Shown: positions 14,588-23,982 of the stretch, in pieces | Numbering within the stretch: the first letter of the stretch is position 1 | How the letters are laid out: each line of letters begins with the position of its first letter | Origin: an uncultured Bacteroidales bacterium | GTDB taxonomy: Bacteria; Bacteroidota; Bacteroidia; Bacteroidales; Bacteroidaceae | Direction: 5' to 3' | Assembly: GCA_902801475.1 (NCBI GenBank) | Contig: CADCIO010000026.1 | Location: forward strand, 1 to 40,708 | DNA: 40,708 nt | Translations under genes and position numbers: made by a program | The notes under the pieces: generated by a model | What the model saw: the letters and a program-made list of their open reading frames with translations, nothing else | Told to the model about the DNA's origin: nothing | The model's database searches: none

Positions 14588-16681
14588 TTACCAAACGGGT
14601 TCGCTGAAGTATTCGCTGTTGTAAACTGAGCTTGGGCAGAGTTCGATGAAGTCGAATGGAAGCTCATTCTCTTCTGACTCCATCTTCTGCTGAATGCGCA
14701 GATAGTGGTCGCTCTTACCGTCAGTGGTGAAGGTTCCAAATATCTTGCGGATCTGGAAGTTGCTGGAGTTACGAAGTTCGTCGGTTCCTGATGGAGGAGA
14801 AGTTCTTGGCTGAGAGTGATAGCACTTAGGACCCTTCATCCAACCGAGGTTGTGGATGGCCTTGTCGAATGCTGCAACTGCCTCTTCATCACCAAGGTCA
14901 GCATCACTCTTCCAGTTGAACAGGTCGCCACCGTTCTTACGCATGTCGAATGGAATGCCTTGTGGCTCACCGTCGATATAGACCTGAATAATGCCTCGTG
15001 TGGAGTAACCTGCATTGGTGAACATACGCACCTCGTAAGTGCCGGCTGGAACAGATGGCAACTTCATGGTGAAGTCATAACGTCCCTTGAAGAGCACCTC
15101 GTCGGCTTCGTATGAACCGTACCAGAGTGAGCGGCAACGGACATGCATACGGGTTTGAGGTGACAGCTCGAAGTTACGCACATAGCCTGGCTTGAAACCG
15201 ACGTTACGACCATTATTGTTGGCAGGGTCGGAGTTGTTCGAACCACCTGGATATTTGTTGCTGCCGTTACCGTGACCACGTGCCACTTCACCATCGGTAA
15301 GCTTGGTCATGAAGTCGGGTGACAAAGTCGTACAGTCAAGACGGATGCAGTCGTTCATGACAATTTCCTGCATGTTGCGGTCGTATGCCACAATGTCGTC
15401 GATGTAGTGGTAGATACCGTTCAAACCAGTTCTTACCACGGTGTAATTCTTCTCCACCTTTGCGCCACGATAGTAGCCACCTCGCTCGTCGGCATGGTGA
15501 CGCACACCACGACGGTTGACATAAAGACCAGGCTGTGTACCCGATGGGAAAGAGAACTTCATCAGAGAGTGAGGCATAAGCGTGCCGTACCAGTCGCAGA
15601 TGTCGTACTTCATGCGGTTGAAGTTGTACTGCAATTGGTCATTATTCATACAAGTCAAGCTATAGTAGTCGCCATAACGGTCGATGATATGGTAGGAGAT
15701 GAAACGATTGAGGGCGTTGCGACGGTCGGTCTCATCGGTCACATCTGCATCTTCTGGATACATTGGGTCGTAAAGTTCGTGAGCCTTGGCACGCAGGTCA
15801 TCAAGGGTTTTGATACCGTACTTTTCCTCCAATATGGAGTCTGGGCAAAGGAAGCATGAGAAATTGAAGTAGCGCTTCACAGGATAAGCCACATTGTCAC
15901 GCTCATTGCCCGATGCTGTGAGAATCAGCAGACTTGGGTTTGTCCATGTGCAAGAGTCGATGCGATCCTTGTCGGTTCTCCAACCATAGGTTTCATCCAC
16001 ATAATGGTCTTGAAGCGTGTCGATAATGCCAGTCACTCTGAGGGCTTGACCATAGAGCAGACAAGTGGAGTCTTTCAGAATCACGGCACCAATCAAGTCG
16101 TTTGGAGAACCCACAACGGTGCTCACCGTGTGAACCACACCATTAGCCACTGAGTCGTCTGCATGGATGACCAACGAATTATGATTGATGTACATTGCCA
16201 ACACGGAGTCCTTCTTCTGTGCATCCCATTCCTGATAGGAGTTCACACTGAGAATGTGCTCCAACATGTTCGACTTCGGATAAGGTCCCTCATTGACATC
16301 GGTCGAGAAGTAAGCCGCCTCGATGATGGAGTTCAGCGCAATGGTGTCGCAGTCTTCCACCGTCAGCTCATCCACCGAACTCAATCCGCGTTCCGCCAGA
16401 TACTTCTCCACAGCCTCATTGGTGGGAGCGAACACCGTGTAGTCACCATAAGTGCCCAACATGTCCACGAGGTGAAGATTGTACTCACCCCGCGCCTTCT
16501 CAAGGATTTTCAGATACTCAGAAAACTGGCTGCGATTCTGCAGGTAGCTGGAGGCATACTCTCGCGACTGGGTGTAGTAGTTTTCTACACCTGGGTCGTC
16601 AGAACAGCTCACGACTGCAACCTGTAAGGCCGCAACCACACAGAGGGCAATTGCCCCAAATCTCATTTTTTTCAAATTCAT
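14588..16681 (-). CDS. Fasciclin (FAS1)-domain lipoprotein
   Basis: The 697-residue protein has a lipoprotein signal ending VAVVSCSDD (Cys 26), with acidic residues after the Cys as is usual for surface-exposed Bacteroidetes lipoproteins. Residues about 45-200 form a FAS1 domain (GDYTVFAPTNEAVEKYL, later NGVVHTVSTVV). A second, divergent FAS1 unit spans about 270-440 (NRFISYHIIDRYG, GIYHYIDDIVAYD). The C-terminal part (about 490-697) is a beta-sandwich-like domain with an Asn/Gly-rich linker before it. FAS1 proteins mediate adhesion or sugar binding. In Bacteroidales such lipoproteins often accompany glycan-use genes, and this one sits between two xylan enzymes. Its own promoter is at 16758-16789. 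Confidence 0.8.
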   Translation of the reverse strand: MNLKKMRFGAIALCVVAALQVAVVSCSDDPGVENYYTQSREYASSYLQNRSQFSEYLKILEKARGEYNLHLVDMLGTYGDYTVFAPTNEAVEKYLAERGLSSVDELTVEDCDTIALNSIIEAAYFSTDVNEGPYPKSNMLEHILSVNSYQEWDAQKKDSVLAMYINHNSLVIHADDSVANGVVHTVSTVVGSPNDLIGAVILKDSTCLLYGQALRVTGIIDTLQDHYVDETYGWRTDKDRIDSCTWTNPSLLILTASGNERDNVAYPVKRYFNFSCFLCPDSILEEKYGIKTLDDLRAKAHELYDPMYPEDADVTDETDRRNALNRFISYHIIDRYGDYYSLTCMNNDQLQYNFNRMKYDICDWYGTLMPHSLMKFSFPSGTQPGLYVNRRGVRHHADERGGYYRGAKVEKNYTVVRTGLNGIYHYIDDIVAYDRNMQEIVMNDCIRLDCTTLSPDFMTKLTDGEVARGHGNGSNKYPGGSNNSDPANNNGRNVGFKPGYVRNFELSPQTRMHVRCRSLWYGSYEADEVLFKGRYDFTMKLPSVPAGTYEVRMFTNAGYSTRGIIQVYIDGEPQGIPFDMRKNGGDLFNWKSDADLGDEEAVAAFDKAIHNLGWMKGPKCYHSQPRTSPPSGTDELRNSSNFQIRKIFGTFTTDGKSDHYLRIQQKMESEENELPFDFIELCPSSVYNSEYFSEPVW

Positions 16682-16757
16682 AACAATAGTATAGGTTTTT
16701 GTTTGTATTCAAAAATGGTAAAGCTTCTCGTACATAAGTTATATGCAGATTGCGACA

Positions 16758-16789
16758 CAAAATTAGGGTTTATTAAGGGATTGACCAAA
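16758..16789 (-). promoter_or_regulatory. Promoter of the FAS1 lipoprotein gene
   Basis: On the minus strand TTTG (16789-16786), 20 bases and TAATTTTG (16765-16758) match the consensus exactly. The leader is about 75 bases. The divergent GH8 gene shares this 247-base region but shows no full-length -7 match, only a 7-base TAATTTG at 16884-16890. Confidence 0.75.
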
Positions 16790-16928
16790 CAAATCGGCAT
16801 CTTTTCTCGAAATTTTAACACATCAAGAATAATTACACGCTCATTTTAAACTATTGGCACCAATTTTGGTCTTTTAATACAAATAATTTGCAAATTTTTA
16901 TTCATTCAAATCTAACCGAAAAGAAAAA

Positions 16929-18308
16929 ATGGTGAAACTATTGACTAAGGTCGCGCTTGCAGCTTGTCTGTTGATGGCGGGACAGACGGCTTTTGCTGCA
17001 ACTCCTTGGAAGAAAGGAGCATTTGAAACAAAGAAGTACAGAAACCTCTTCGTGGAGATGGGTTACTCGAAGAAAGACGTGGATGCCAAGCTGCAGGAGG
17101 TGTTCAACGACTGTTTCTATGGCCCCAACAAGGTATATTTCGAAGTGGGCGACTCAATGGGCTATGTGTCCGACATCAAGAACCACGACGCACGCACAGA
17201 AGGCATGTCCTACGGACTGATGATAGCCGTGCAGTTCGACAAGAAAGACATTTTCGACCGTCTGTGGCGCTGGAGCAAGAAATACATGCAGCACCAGGAC
17301 GGCATCCGTGAGGGTTACTTCGCATGGAGCTGCCGAACCGATGGTACGCCCAACTCACCTGGCGCAGCCTCCGATGGTGAACTTTACTTCATCACAGCCC
17401 TCATCTTCGCATCCAACCGCTGGGGCGATGACACAGGCATCAACTACAAGGCTGAAGCACAGCGCATCCTCAACTGCACCATGCCGAAAGAATATGATGC
17501 TCCACAACGTCCAGGTGGATTCGGAGGTTTCGGAGGCTTTGGTGGCTTCGGCGGCGGACAGGGACAGGGTCAGCAACAGCAGGCCAATGCAGCCCCACAA
17601 AAGGCAAAGATGTACCTCATCGACCCAGAAACCAAGCTCATCACCTTCACACCAGACGGCGGTGGACAGACCTATACCGACCCCTCCTACCACATTCCAG
17701 CCTTCTACGAAGTATGGGCTAAATGGGCTGACGACGGTCGCTCCGACTACTGGAACGAATGTGCCAAGAAGTCACGCGAATTCCTCCACAAGGCCATCAA
17801 CGAAAAGACTGGTCTGAACCCCGACATGTGCCAATTCGACGGCAGCGAGATGCAAGGCTGGGGAGGTCGCCGCAACGCCAGCAACAACTTCCGCTACGAC
17901 TCCTGGCGTGTACCCATGAACATCACCCTCGACTACGAATGGAGCTGTGCCGACAGCGAATGGCAGCAGCAGTACGGCGAGAAAATCCAGAACTTCTTCT
18001 ACTCACAAGGCGTCAACGATTTCATGGATCAGTACCGCACCGACGGCACCCTGCCTGAAGAAAACGAGATTCTTGGCGCAGGTGGATTCCGCAAACTCCG
18101 CCATTCCATCGGACTTGTTGCCACCACAGCAGCAGCCTCCATGCTCTGCAGCCACGACAAGAGCAAAGAGTTTGTCGATGCACTCTGGAACGCCAAGCAC
18201 GAACCATTCGAAGATGGCTACTTCGATGCCTACTACGACGGTCTCCTTCGACTCTTCGCCTTCATGCATCTGAGCGGCAACTACCAAATCATCTTCCCCA
18301 AGAAATAA
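16929..18308 (+). CDS. Exported glycoside hydrolase family 8 enzyme, probable reducing-end xylose-releasing exo-oligoxylanase
   Basis: The 459-residue protein has a signal peptide cleaved near AFA-ATPW (residue 23/24). The GH8 (alpha/alpha)6 barrel shows the acid E91 in ARTEGMSYGL, D149 in ASDGELYF, and a likely base D324 in FRYDSWRVP. The motif set and length fit the Rex-type oligoxylanases better than GH8 cellulases or chitosanases. Residues 194-218 are an inserted low-complexity loop of GGF repeats and QGQ/Q-runs not expected in the fold. Rex enzymes take xylose from the reducing end of short xylo-oligosaccharides, which would complement the GH30 enzyme. Exact specificity is inferred. Confidence 0.88.
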   Translation: MVKLLTKVALAACLLMAGQTAFAATPWKKGAFETKKYRNLFVEMGYSKKDVDAKLQEVFNDCFYGPNKVYFEVGDSMGYVSDIKNHDARTEGMSYGLMIAVQFDKKDIFDRLWRWSKKYMQHQDGIREGYFAWSCRTDGTPNSPGAASDGELYFITALIFASNRWGDDTGINYKAEAQRILNCTMPKEYDAPQRPGGFGGFGGFGGFGGGQGQGQQQQANAAPQKAKMYLIDPETKLITFTPDGGGQTYTDPSYHIPAFYEVWAKWADDGRSDYWNECAKKSREFLHKAINEKTGLNPDMCQFDGSEMQGWGGRRNASNNFRYDSWRVPMNITLDYEWSCADSEWQQQYGEKIQNFFYSQGVNDFMDQYRTDGTLPEENEILGAGGFRKLRHSIGLVATTAAASMLCSHDKSKEFVDALWNAKHEPFEDGYFDAYYDGLLRLFAFMHLSGNYQIIFPKK

Positions 18309-18336
18309 GCATCATTGACTATTTCATATACACACG

Positions 18337-18377
18337 AAAGGAGGGCATGCCACATCGGCACCCCTCCTTTCCTTTTT
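18337..18377 (+). terminator. Terminator between GH8 gene and LysM gene
   Basis: AAAGGAGGG (18337-18345) pairs with CCCTCCTTT (18362-18370). An inner TGCC/GGCA stem closes the loop, and CCTTTTTAT follows. It lies between convergent genes. Confidence 0.85.
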
Positions 18378-18392
18378 ATACGGTTAAACACG

Positions 18393-19307
18393 TTATCTGA
18401 CTTTCAAGAGGTCGCCAGCCACGGGGATGTAAGAATCGTCCTTGAAGTTCATCTTGTAGAGAGCATCTATGCGGATGCCGTAGAACTGACAGATGGAATA
18501 CATGGATTCGCCCTGCTTGACTTTGTGCCAGTAGTCCTTATACTGTGTATCGGCCTTCTTCGCCTTCTTGGCAAGGAAGATGTTCATGTCGGGCTGAGGT
18601 GCGAAGTCTTCATCCACTTCGTTGAACTTCAGCAGTTTCTTCTTGTCTATCTTCAGTTCCTTAGCGAGGGCATCCCAAGTGTCTCCTTGACGGGCGGTAA
18701 TACACTGGATACCGTTGACGATACGAACGGAGTGACGAGTCGGCACAACTGGTGCTGGCTCGGACTCCTTTTTCTTTTTCCACTTCCTCATACCGATGCG
18801 GTCTTCATCATAGTCGTCCAGTTCGTAAGTCTCGATGATGCTGATAAGTCGGTCGGCATAGGTGGGCGAAGTGGCATATCCACAGGCTTTCAGACCACGT
18901 GCCCAGGCTTTGTAGTCGAGTGGATTAAGGTCGAAGAGGCGCTTGTAGCGGTCTTTGAGAAGGAACAGAGAGTGGTCTTCATAGCTCTCTGCTGCATTCT
19001 TGTATTTGCGGAAGTGTTCGCCCTTCCGGTCGTCGTCGCGTACGACATAGGGACCGTTCCAGCCCATTCCGACTTTGATGCCGAAGTGGTTGTTGGCAGT
19101 CTTGGCGAGATAGCTAGTGCCTGCCCCACTCTCGAGCAGGGCTTGTGCAAGGGTGATGCTGGCAGGAATCTTGTAGCGATGCATCTGCTCGATGGCCGCG
19201 TCCTTATATTGATCGACGTACTGCTGATAAGTACTATTTCTTTGTGCGAATGTCAGGGATGAAACGGCAAGTGCCAAGGTCATCAAGATTGTTCTCAAAT
19301 TACTCAT
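18393..19307 (-). CDS. Exported glucosaminidase with two LysM domains
   Basis: The start at 19307 gives a signal peptide (1-22, ending SLTFAQ). An upstream ATG at 19370 would precede the likely -7 promoter element and spoil the signal. The protein has 304 residues. About 25-165 is a glucosaminidase (GH73-like) domain with the catalytic Glu in ALLESGAGTSYLAKTANNHFGIK (E59). Two LysM domains follow: about 208-248 (ARQGDTWDALAKEL) and about 258-303 (HKVKQGESMYSIC). It should bind and cleave peptidoglycan between N-acetylglucosamine and the next sugar in the periplasm, for growth or cell separation. It overlaps no neighbour and is followed by a shared terminator. Confidence 0.9.
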   Translation of the reverse strand: MSNLRTILMTLALAVSSLTFAQRNSTYQQYVDQYKDAAIEQMHRYKIPASITLAQALLESGAGTSYLAKTANNHFGIKVGMGWNGPYVVRDDDRKGEHFRKYKNAAESYEDHSLFLLKDRYKRLFDLNPLDYKAWARGLKACGYATSPTYADRLISIIETYELDDYDEDRIGMRKWKKKKESEPAPVVPTRHSVRIVNGIQCITARQGDTWDALAKELKIDKKKLLKFNEVDEDFAPQPDMNIFLAKKAKKADTQYKDYWHKVKQGESMYSICQFYGIRIDALYKMNFKDDSYIPVAGDLLKVR

Positions 19308-19335
19308 TAGAAAGCGATTAGTAGAGTTTTGGTTG

Positions 19336-19343
19336 CAAAGATA
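19336..19343 (-). promoter_or_regulatory. -7 element for the glucosaminidase gene
   Basis: TATCTTTG on the minus strand fits TAnnTTTG and lies 28 bases before the start codon at 19307. A TTTG at 19371-19368 is 24 bases upstream, slightly long. Confidence 0.6.
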
Positions 19344-19373
19344 ATGATTATAGTGGAGATGTGAAAGCAAATG

Positions 19374-22250
19374 TTAAGTTTTTTTGCAATATTGGATAAG
19401 ATGTGCGTAAAGGGCGTTGTTTTGCAACAGTTTTTCGTTACCCAAAACAAAGAGTTGCTTTCGTGCTCGAGTGATGGCGACGTTGAGTTTCCTGTCCACA
19501 ATGCCAGAGGCCGTCTCACTGAGGTTGGAGAGGATGTCGAGCTCAGTAGATTGAGTGATGGTGGTACCATAGATGATGATGTCACGCTGAGAACCCTGAT
19601 AGCGTTCCACCGTGTCTATCAGCAAATTAGGAGCAACTTCCGGGAGAATCTTGGCCATCTCTGCCCTGACCAATGCAATCTGCCGACGGAAGGGAACGAT
19701 GATGCCCAACTGACTCTCTGGAGTGAAAGAAACGGCATTTTGCTGGTGAAGCGAGAGGATGCCCTTAACCAGCTGGGCGATGATACGAGCCTCCAGCAAA
19801 TTTGCTTTGGGGATACGGTCTTCCAACATGGGAAGGGGCACATTGATGAAGGCGCATCGATGGGTGGCAATGAGGTGTTCGATGGGACAGTCTTCATCAT
19901 ATATAACATAGGGCAGTTCTTCCGACTGATGCGGAAGTCCCACGGGAAGGAGGCGCCCGTCGTAGAACGCTTCAGAGGCAAAGGCGGCAATGTCTGGATG
20001 CATACGACCTTGGTGGTCAAGCATAGCAACCACATCGTTGTTGTCGCGGTTCTGCTCGTAAAGACGTTCGAAGAGGGAGTTGCGGCAGTTGGTCAAGCCA
20101 ATCTGGTGGAGCAAGGGAGACGAGACTGCCGACCGTTCCTCACTCTGCACCACCACCGCAGGCAACTGCTTGTGGTCGCCTATCATAACGAATCTATCGA
20201 TGGAAGGGGATGTAAGAATGCCCATAATCTGCGGTTCCAGTATCTGCGATGCCTCGTCGAAAATGGCCACTTGGAAGTGCTTCAGTCGGAAGAGTGCAGT
20301 ATGGCTGTTCATCGATGCCACCGTGGAGACAAAGATGGGAGTGTCCTGTACCTTCTGCGTGACTTGCTGACGATTAGTCAACCCCTCGATGGCATGGGAA
20401 AGAAGGTGGCTTTGATATGGAGGTGCGCAGGACAGTTCACGGCCCAAACGGATGTAATCGAATGTTGAAATTTGGGAGTTGATAGTTGAGAGCATGCCAC
20501 AAATCTCATCGACAGCGCGATTCGTGTAGGCCAGCAACAAAAGATGATGCCCTTGCTCCAGTTCTTCCTCCACCATACGTTTGAGAGCGACGGAGGTCTT
20601 GCCTGTACCAGGAGGTCCCATCAGCAGAAAGAAGTCTTCTTTGGTTGGCTTGCGTTGACAAAGCAGGAGGTCTCGGCGACTCTTGTTGCAGGTCAACAAA
20701 GAGAACAGCCCGCTATAGAGGCTTCGGAAATTGGCATCCACATGGTCATGCTCGATGGCATAAAGATCAAACTTGCTGAAAATGTCCTTGTTGCGCTGGG
20801 TGAACTTCAGTTGCAACCAAATGCGGTCGGAGTCATAAGACTCGACGTTGCATCGGAACACCTGCTGAGTGGTGGCAGAATCCGTGTCGACATTACGCTT
20901 ATACAAAATGACTGCATCGCCAATACGGAAGTTGGGTGACTCATCATCCTCGCCATTACGTTTCAGACAAAGTGCTTCCACCCCATCCTTCATGCGCAGA
21001 TCGGCAAGACGAAGATTCAGGAAGATGTCGCCATTGTCGCGCTTGGTTTCGAGGTCATCTAACCATAATGCAGAGAGTGAGCGAGAGGCATTAAGCCCCG
21101 TCTCGCACAGTTTGCTTTCAGCCTGTTCACGTTCGATGAACTGCAGAAACGCATAAAAGTATTCGGCTGTCAGTTCGTCCATGTTGTGCAGAACATCTGT
21201 CGTGGGTTGCAGCGCAGGTAAGCACCACCCTTCCCAGAACTTATCCTTGCACCGTGCATCCTGCCGCAATGCCTGAGGAGTGAGCTTCGGCACCCATTCA
21301 CGTGCTTTTCCCTCAGTCAACCCACGTTCCATCGCCACTATGCTGTTGCGGATGTCCATTGCGCGCAGCACCATCTCGTCGAGGCTCTGCTGCTCCTGAA
21401 GGTAAGGGTATTTGGAGTATAGCAGATGCCCCATCACATCCTCCTGCTTCACGTCCATGTTGTAATAGAGAATCTCTTTGTAAAGCAACATCTGCATCAG
21501 ATGTTCTTCTTTGGCTTTGTGGAAGAACTCATCCCACTTGCCCGACTTGAGTTCGATCAGGAATTTCTTGTGATGATGGTTCGAGTCGCAACAGTCATCA
21601 TTGTCAAGGTCGATGAGGCAGTCCATACGTCCCTGCAAACCCAATGCCTCGCAGAAAAACGAAGGCTCAATGTGGATAATCACCTTGCCCTGATGCATAT
21701 AAGGCTGCTGTGTCAGTTCCTGCACCACCTGCTGGATGTTGGCAAACTGGCGTTTCGTCTCATCAAAAAAGGAGGCCTTAATTTCCTTACAGGCACATAT
21801 GTCTATCGCCCTGTCGGCAAAGACCTTATGCATAGAAGCGAGATAGTCAGCATCGGGAAGGTTGAGAATGTCGTCAAGAAACTGGTTAGCAAAGTCACCA
21901 AGTAGTGTATAGACCGTACTTTCCATTGGCTTGAACTTGTCAATGAAATGGTTGAATGCAGACTCGCCCCACCCTTTGATACAACCGGTCACGCTGGTCG
22001 TATCGAGCAGGAAGTCCGGCTCGATTACCATTAACTGGGGACGCAACACATCGCCCACCAACTCTGAGGAAAGTGCATTCAGCTGCATGCCCTCGTGCAA
22101 GAGCTGAGCTGCACGCATCGTGTGGTGGTTCACCGTGATGTCCAACCGCAGCAAGGTGTCTTCACCCACCAAACGCACATCCATGTAAGGCTCATCCAAG
22201 CGCTCCACTCTGAGGCGCACACGCTTCAACTCCTGAGCCTCGTCCATCAT
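19374..22250 (-). CDS. Dna2-like fusion of PD-(D/E)XK nuclease and superfamily 1 helicase
   Basis: The 958-residue protein (start ATG at 22250 or the adjacent one at 22247) joins two domains. The N-terminal half holds a RecB/Cas4-type nuclease signature: E201, GRMD (207-210) and IELKSGK (232-238). The C-terminal half is a Dna2/UPF1-type helicase with Walker A GPPGTGKT (545-552), Walker B IFDEAS (663-668), GDHKQLPAV (691-699), and late motifs VERYQGSQRD and NVAITRARKQLFVLG. The architecture is that of Dna2, which processes DNA ends and flaps. No clear four-Cys iron-sulfur pattern is seen. It lies 25 bases after pyrD on the same strand, so it is probably cotranscribed. A heptamer repeat array lies inside the coding region (20465-20492, residues about 587-596). 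Confidence 0.88.
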   Translation of the reverse strand: MMDEAQELKRVRLRVERLDEPYMDVRLVGEDTLLRLDITVNHHTMRAAQLLHEGMQLNALSSELVGDVLRPQLMVIEPDFLLDTTSVTGCIKGWGESAFNHFIDKFKPMESTVYTLLGDFANQFLDDILNLPDADYLASMHKVFADRAIDICACKEIKASFFDETKRQFANIQQVVQELTQQPYMHQGKVIIHIEPSFFCEALGLQGRMDCLIDLDNDDCCDSNHHHKKFLIELKSGKWDEFFHKAKEEHLMQMLLYKEILYYNMDVKQEDVMGHLLYSKYPYLQEQQSLDEMVLRAMDIRNSIVAMERGLTEGKAREWVPKLTPQALRQDARCKDKFWEGWCLPALQPTTDVLHNMDELTAEYFYAFLQFIEREQAESKLCETGLNASRSLSALWLDDLETKRDNGDIFLNLRLADLRMKDGVEALCLKRNGEDDESPNFRIGDAVILYKRNVDTDSATTQQVFRCNVESYDSDRIWLQLKFTQRNKDIFSKFDLYAIEHDHVDANFRSLYSGLFSLLTCNKSRRDLLLCQRKPTKEDFFLLMGPPGTGKTSVALKRMVEEELEQGHHLLLLAYTNRAVDEICGMLSTINSQISTFDYIRLGRELSCAPPYQSHLLSHAIEGLTNRQQVTQKVQDTPIFVSTVASMNSHTALFRLKHFQVAIFDEASQILEPQIMGILTSPSIDRFVMIGDHKQLPAVVVQSEERSAVSSPLLHQIGLTNCRNSLFERLYEQNRDNNDVVAMLDHQGRMHPDIAAFASEAFYDGRLLPVGLPHQSEELPYVIYDEDCPIEHLIATHRCAFINVPLPMLEDRIPKANLLEARIIAQLVKGILSLHQQNAVSFTPESQLGIIVPFRRQIALVRAEMAKILPEVAPNLLIDTVERYQGSQRDIIIYGTTITQSTELDILSNLSETASGIVDRKLNVAITRARKQLFVLGNEKLLQNNALYAHLIQYCKKT
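20465..20492. repeat. Heptamer array inside the helicase coding sequence
   Basis: Four 7-bp units on the plus strand read TTGAAAT, TTGGGAG, TTGATAG and TTGAGAG. The intergenic array at 23983-24003, read on the minus strand, contains TTGATAG and TTGACAG. On the coding strand the array gives the peptide LSTINSQISTF between helicase motif Ia (YTNRAVDEIC) and YIRLGRELS, a place where a short loop is expected. Confidence 0.55.
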
Positions 22251-22275
22251 GCGTTCTGTTTCTGAAAGATGTTCA

Positions 22276-23187
22276 TCACGCGTTCAACTGACCTACGATC
22301 TCGTCAACAGACTTGCAACCATGCTGGTCAAGCCATTCGTTGATGCCCTGTGCCACCTTCACAGTCACAGCAGGGTCGATGAAATTGGCTGTACCAATTT
22401 CAATAGCTGAAGCACCTGCCAAGAAGAACTCGATGGCATCGTGGGCATCCATAATGCCTCCCAAACCCACAACAGGAATGTTCACCGCCTTGGCCACCTG
22501 CCACACACAACGCACAGCCACTGGCTTCACAGCTGGTCCAGACATACCTCCCGTCGCAATGCTCAGTACAGGTTTACGCTTCTCAATGTCAATCACCATA
22601 CCCATCAACGTATTGATCAATGACACCGCATCGGCTCCAGCATCCTGCACGGAAAGTGCTATATCAGCGATAGAGGTAACATTAGGTGAAAGCTTTACAA
22701 TCAATGTCTTATCATAAACTTCACGAACCGCCTTCACTACAGCAGAAGCACCCTCTGTAGTCACACCGAAAGCCATACCTCCCTGCTTCACATTGGGGCA
22801 AGAGATGTTCAGTTCGATGGCTGGAATATTCTCCAGAGCATTGATACGAGCAGCACATTCTGCATAGTCCTCTAACGAAGAGCCACTCACGTTCACAATC
22901 ATATTGGTACGGATGTCCTTGATTTCTGGGTAGATGTGTTCACAGAAATAATCCACTCCCTTGTTTTGCAAGCCCACGCAGTTCAGCATACCGCTTGCCG
23001 TCTCTACCATACGGGGATAGTCATTGCCCTCACGTGGATGGAGCGTCGTACCCTTCACGATGATGCCACCTATCTCTTCCAAATTCACAAAGTCTGCAAA
23101 TTCAACCCCATAGCCGAATGTGCCTGATGCGGTCATCACAGGATTCTTCATGGTGAGACCCGCTATTTTTGTCGTCAAATCTGCCAT
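22276..23187 (-). CDS. pyrD: Dihydroorotate dehydrogenase class 1B, catalytic subunit
   Basis: PyrD oxidises dihydroorotate to orotate in pyrimidine synthesis, with FMN. The 303-residue protein starts directly with the barrel (no membrane helix), as in class 1. The catalytic base is Cys (C130 in NISCPN), which marks class 1 and not class 2. FMN-binding residues include K45 in VKGTT and the GGI ([10 protein letters not shown]) phosphate loop. PyrK lies four bases upstream on the same strand, and this defines the NAD+-linked 1B type. The complex is cytoplasmic. Confidence 0.97.
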   Translation of the reverse strand: MADLTTKIAGLTMKNPVMTASGTFGYGVEFADFVNLEEIGGIIVKGTTLHPREGNDYPRMVETASGMLNCVGLQNKGVDYFCEHIYPEIKDIRTNMIVNVSGSSLEDYAECAARINALENIPAIELNISCPNVKQGGMAFGVTTEGASAVVKAVREVYDKTLIVKLSPNVTSIADIALSVQDAGADAVSLINTLMGMVIDIEKRKPVLSIATGGMSGPAVKPVAVRCVWQVAKAVNIPVVGLGGIMDAHDAIEFFLAGASAIEIGTANFIDPAVTVKVAQGINEWLDQHGCKSVDEIVGQLNA

Positions 23188-23191
23188 ATAT

Positions 23192-23968
23192 TTACACCTC
23201 CCAAGTTAAATCTTTCACATCAAAAACAGGACCTTCCTTGCATACGCAGATGTTACCCTTCACTGTCTTTTCCACACAGCACAGACACGCTCCCAAGCCA
23301 CATGCCATCATATTTTCGAGGCTCACTTCGCAAGGTGTGTTCGTCTGCTTCGCATATCTTGCCACACTCACCATCATGGGTTTAGGTCCACATACGGAGA
23401 TACGGTCGAATGTCTTTATATTTAATAATGTGTGTTGCGTCACAAAGCCCTTCTCACCTTCTGAGCCATCCTCAGTGGTGACATAAACAGGGGCGATGGC
23501 TTTGAACAAATCCTGCTCCAGAAGGTCACTCTTGCTCCTTGCACCCAACAGGAACACTGGCTCTGCGCCATTCTCCTTCAGGTACTTGCCATAGTCAAGC
23601 AGCGGGGCAACACCTACACCGCCACCTACCAGAAGCACATTCTCACCCTGCTTCTGCACGGGAGAAAAACCATTACCCAACGGGAACACCAAATTCAACG
23701 TGTCACCCGCTTGCAATGCTGCCAACTTATGAGTGCCCTCTCCCACTTTCTTGATGAGCAACCACAATTCGTTCGCTTCCCTATCCACATAATTGATGGA
23801 AATAGGACGACGGAGGAATGTTTTGGGACTTCCTTCAACCTTCACTTCCACAAATTGTCCAGGCACCGTGTCTGGCAACGGCTCTGTGTCCGTGAGTTTC
23901 AACAGCACGTATAACTCATGCGGAAACTCCACCGATTTTACTTTCAGATCTTTTACGTATTTCTTCAT
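23192..23968 (-). CDS. pyrK: Dihydroorotate dehydrogenase electron-transfer subunit
   Basis: PyrK carries FAD and a [2Fe-2S] cluster and passes electrons from PyrD to NAD+. The 258-residue protein has the FAD motif RRPISI (53-58), an NAD-binding stretch [10 protein letters not shown], and cluster ligands C223, C228, C231 and C243. Extra Cys at 230 and 241 lie beside them. It is homologous to the N-terminal half of the fused protein at 739. The stop codon is four bases before pyrD, so the two are surely coupled. Confidence 0.96.
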   Translation of the reverse strand: MKKYVKDLKVKSVEFPHELYVLLKLTDTEPLPDTVPGQFVEVKVEGSPKTFLRRPISINYVDREANELWLLIKKVGEGTHKLAALQAGDTLNLVFPLGNGFSPVQKQGENVLLVGGGVGVAPLLDYGKYLKENGAEPVFLLGARSKSDLLEQDLFKAIAPVYVTTEDGSEGEKGFVTQHTLLNIKTFDRISVCGPKPMMVSVARYAKQTNTPCEVSLENMMACGLGACLCCVEKTVKGNICVCKEGPVFDVKDLTWEV

Positions 23969-23982
23969 TATTCTTTATTTTT

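Noticed and set aside
22936..23486. Small plus-strand frames within pyrD and pyrK
   Set aside because: Shadows of well-supported minus-strand genes, without start signals.
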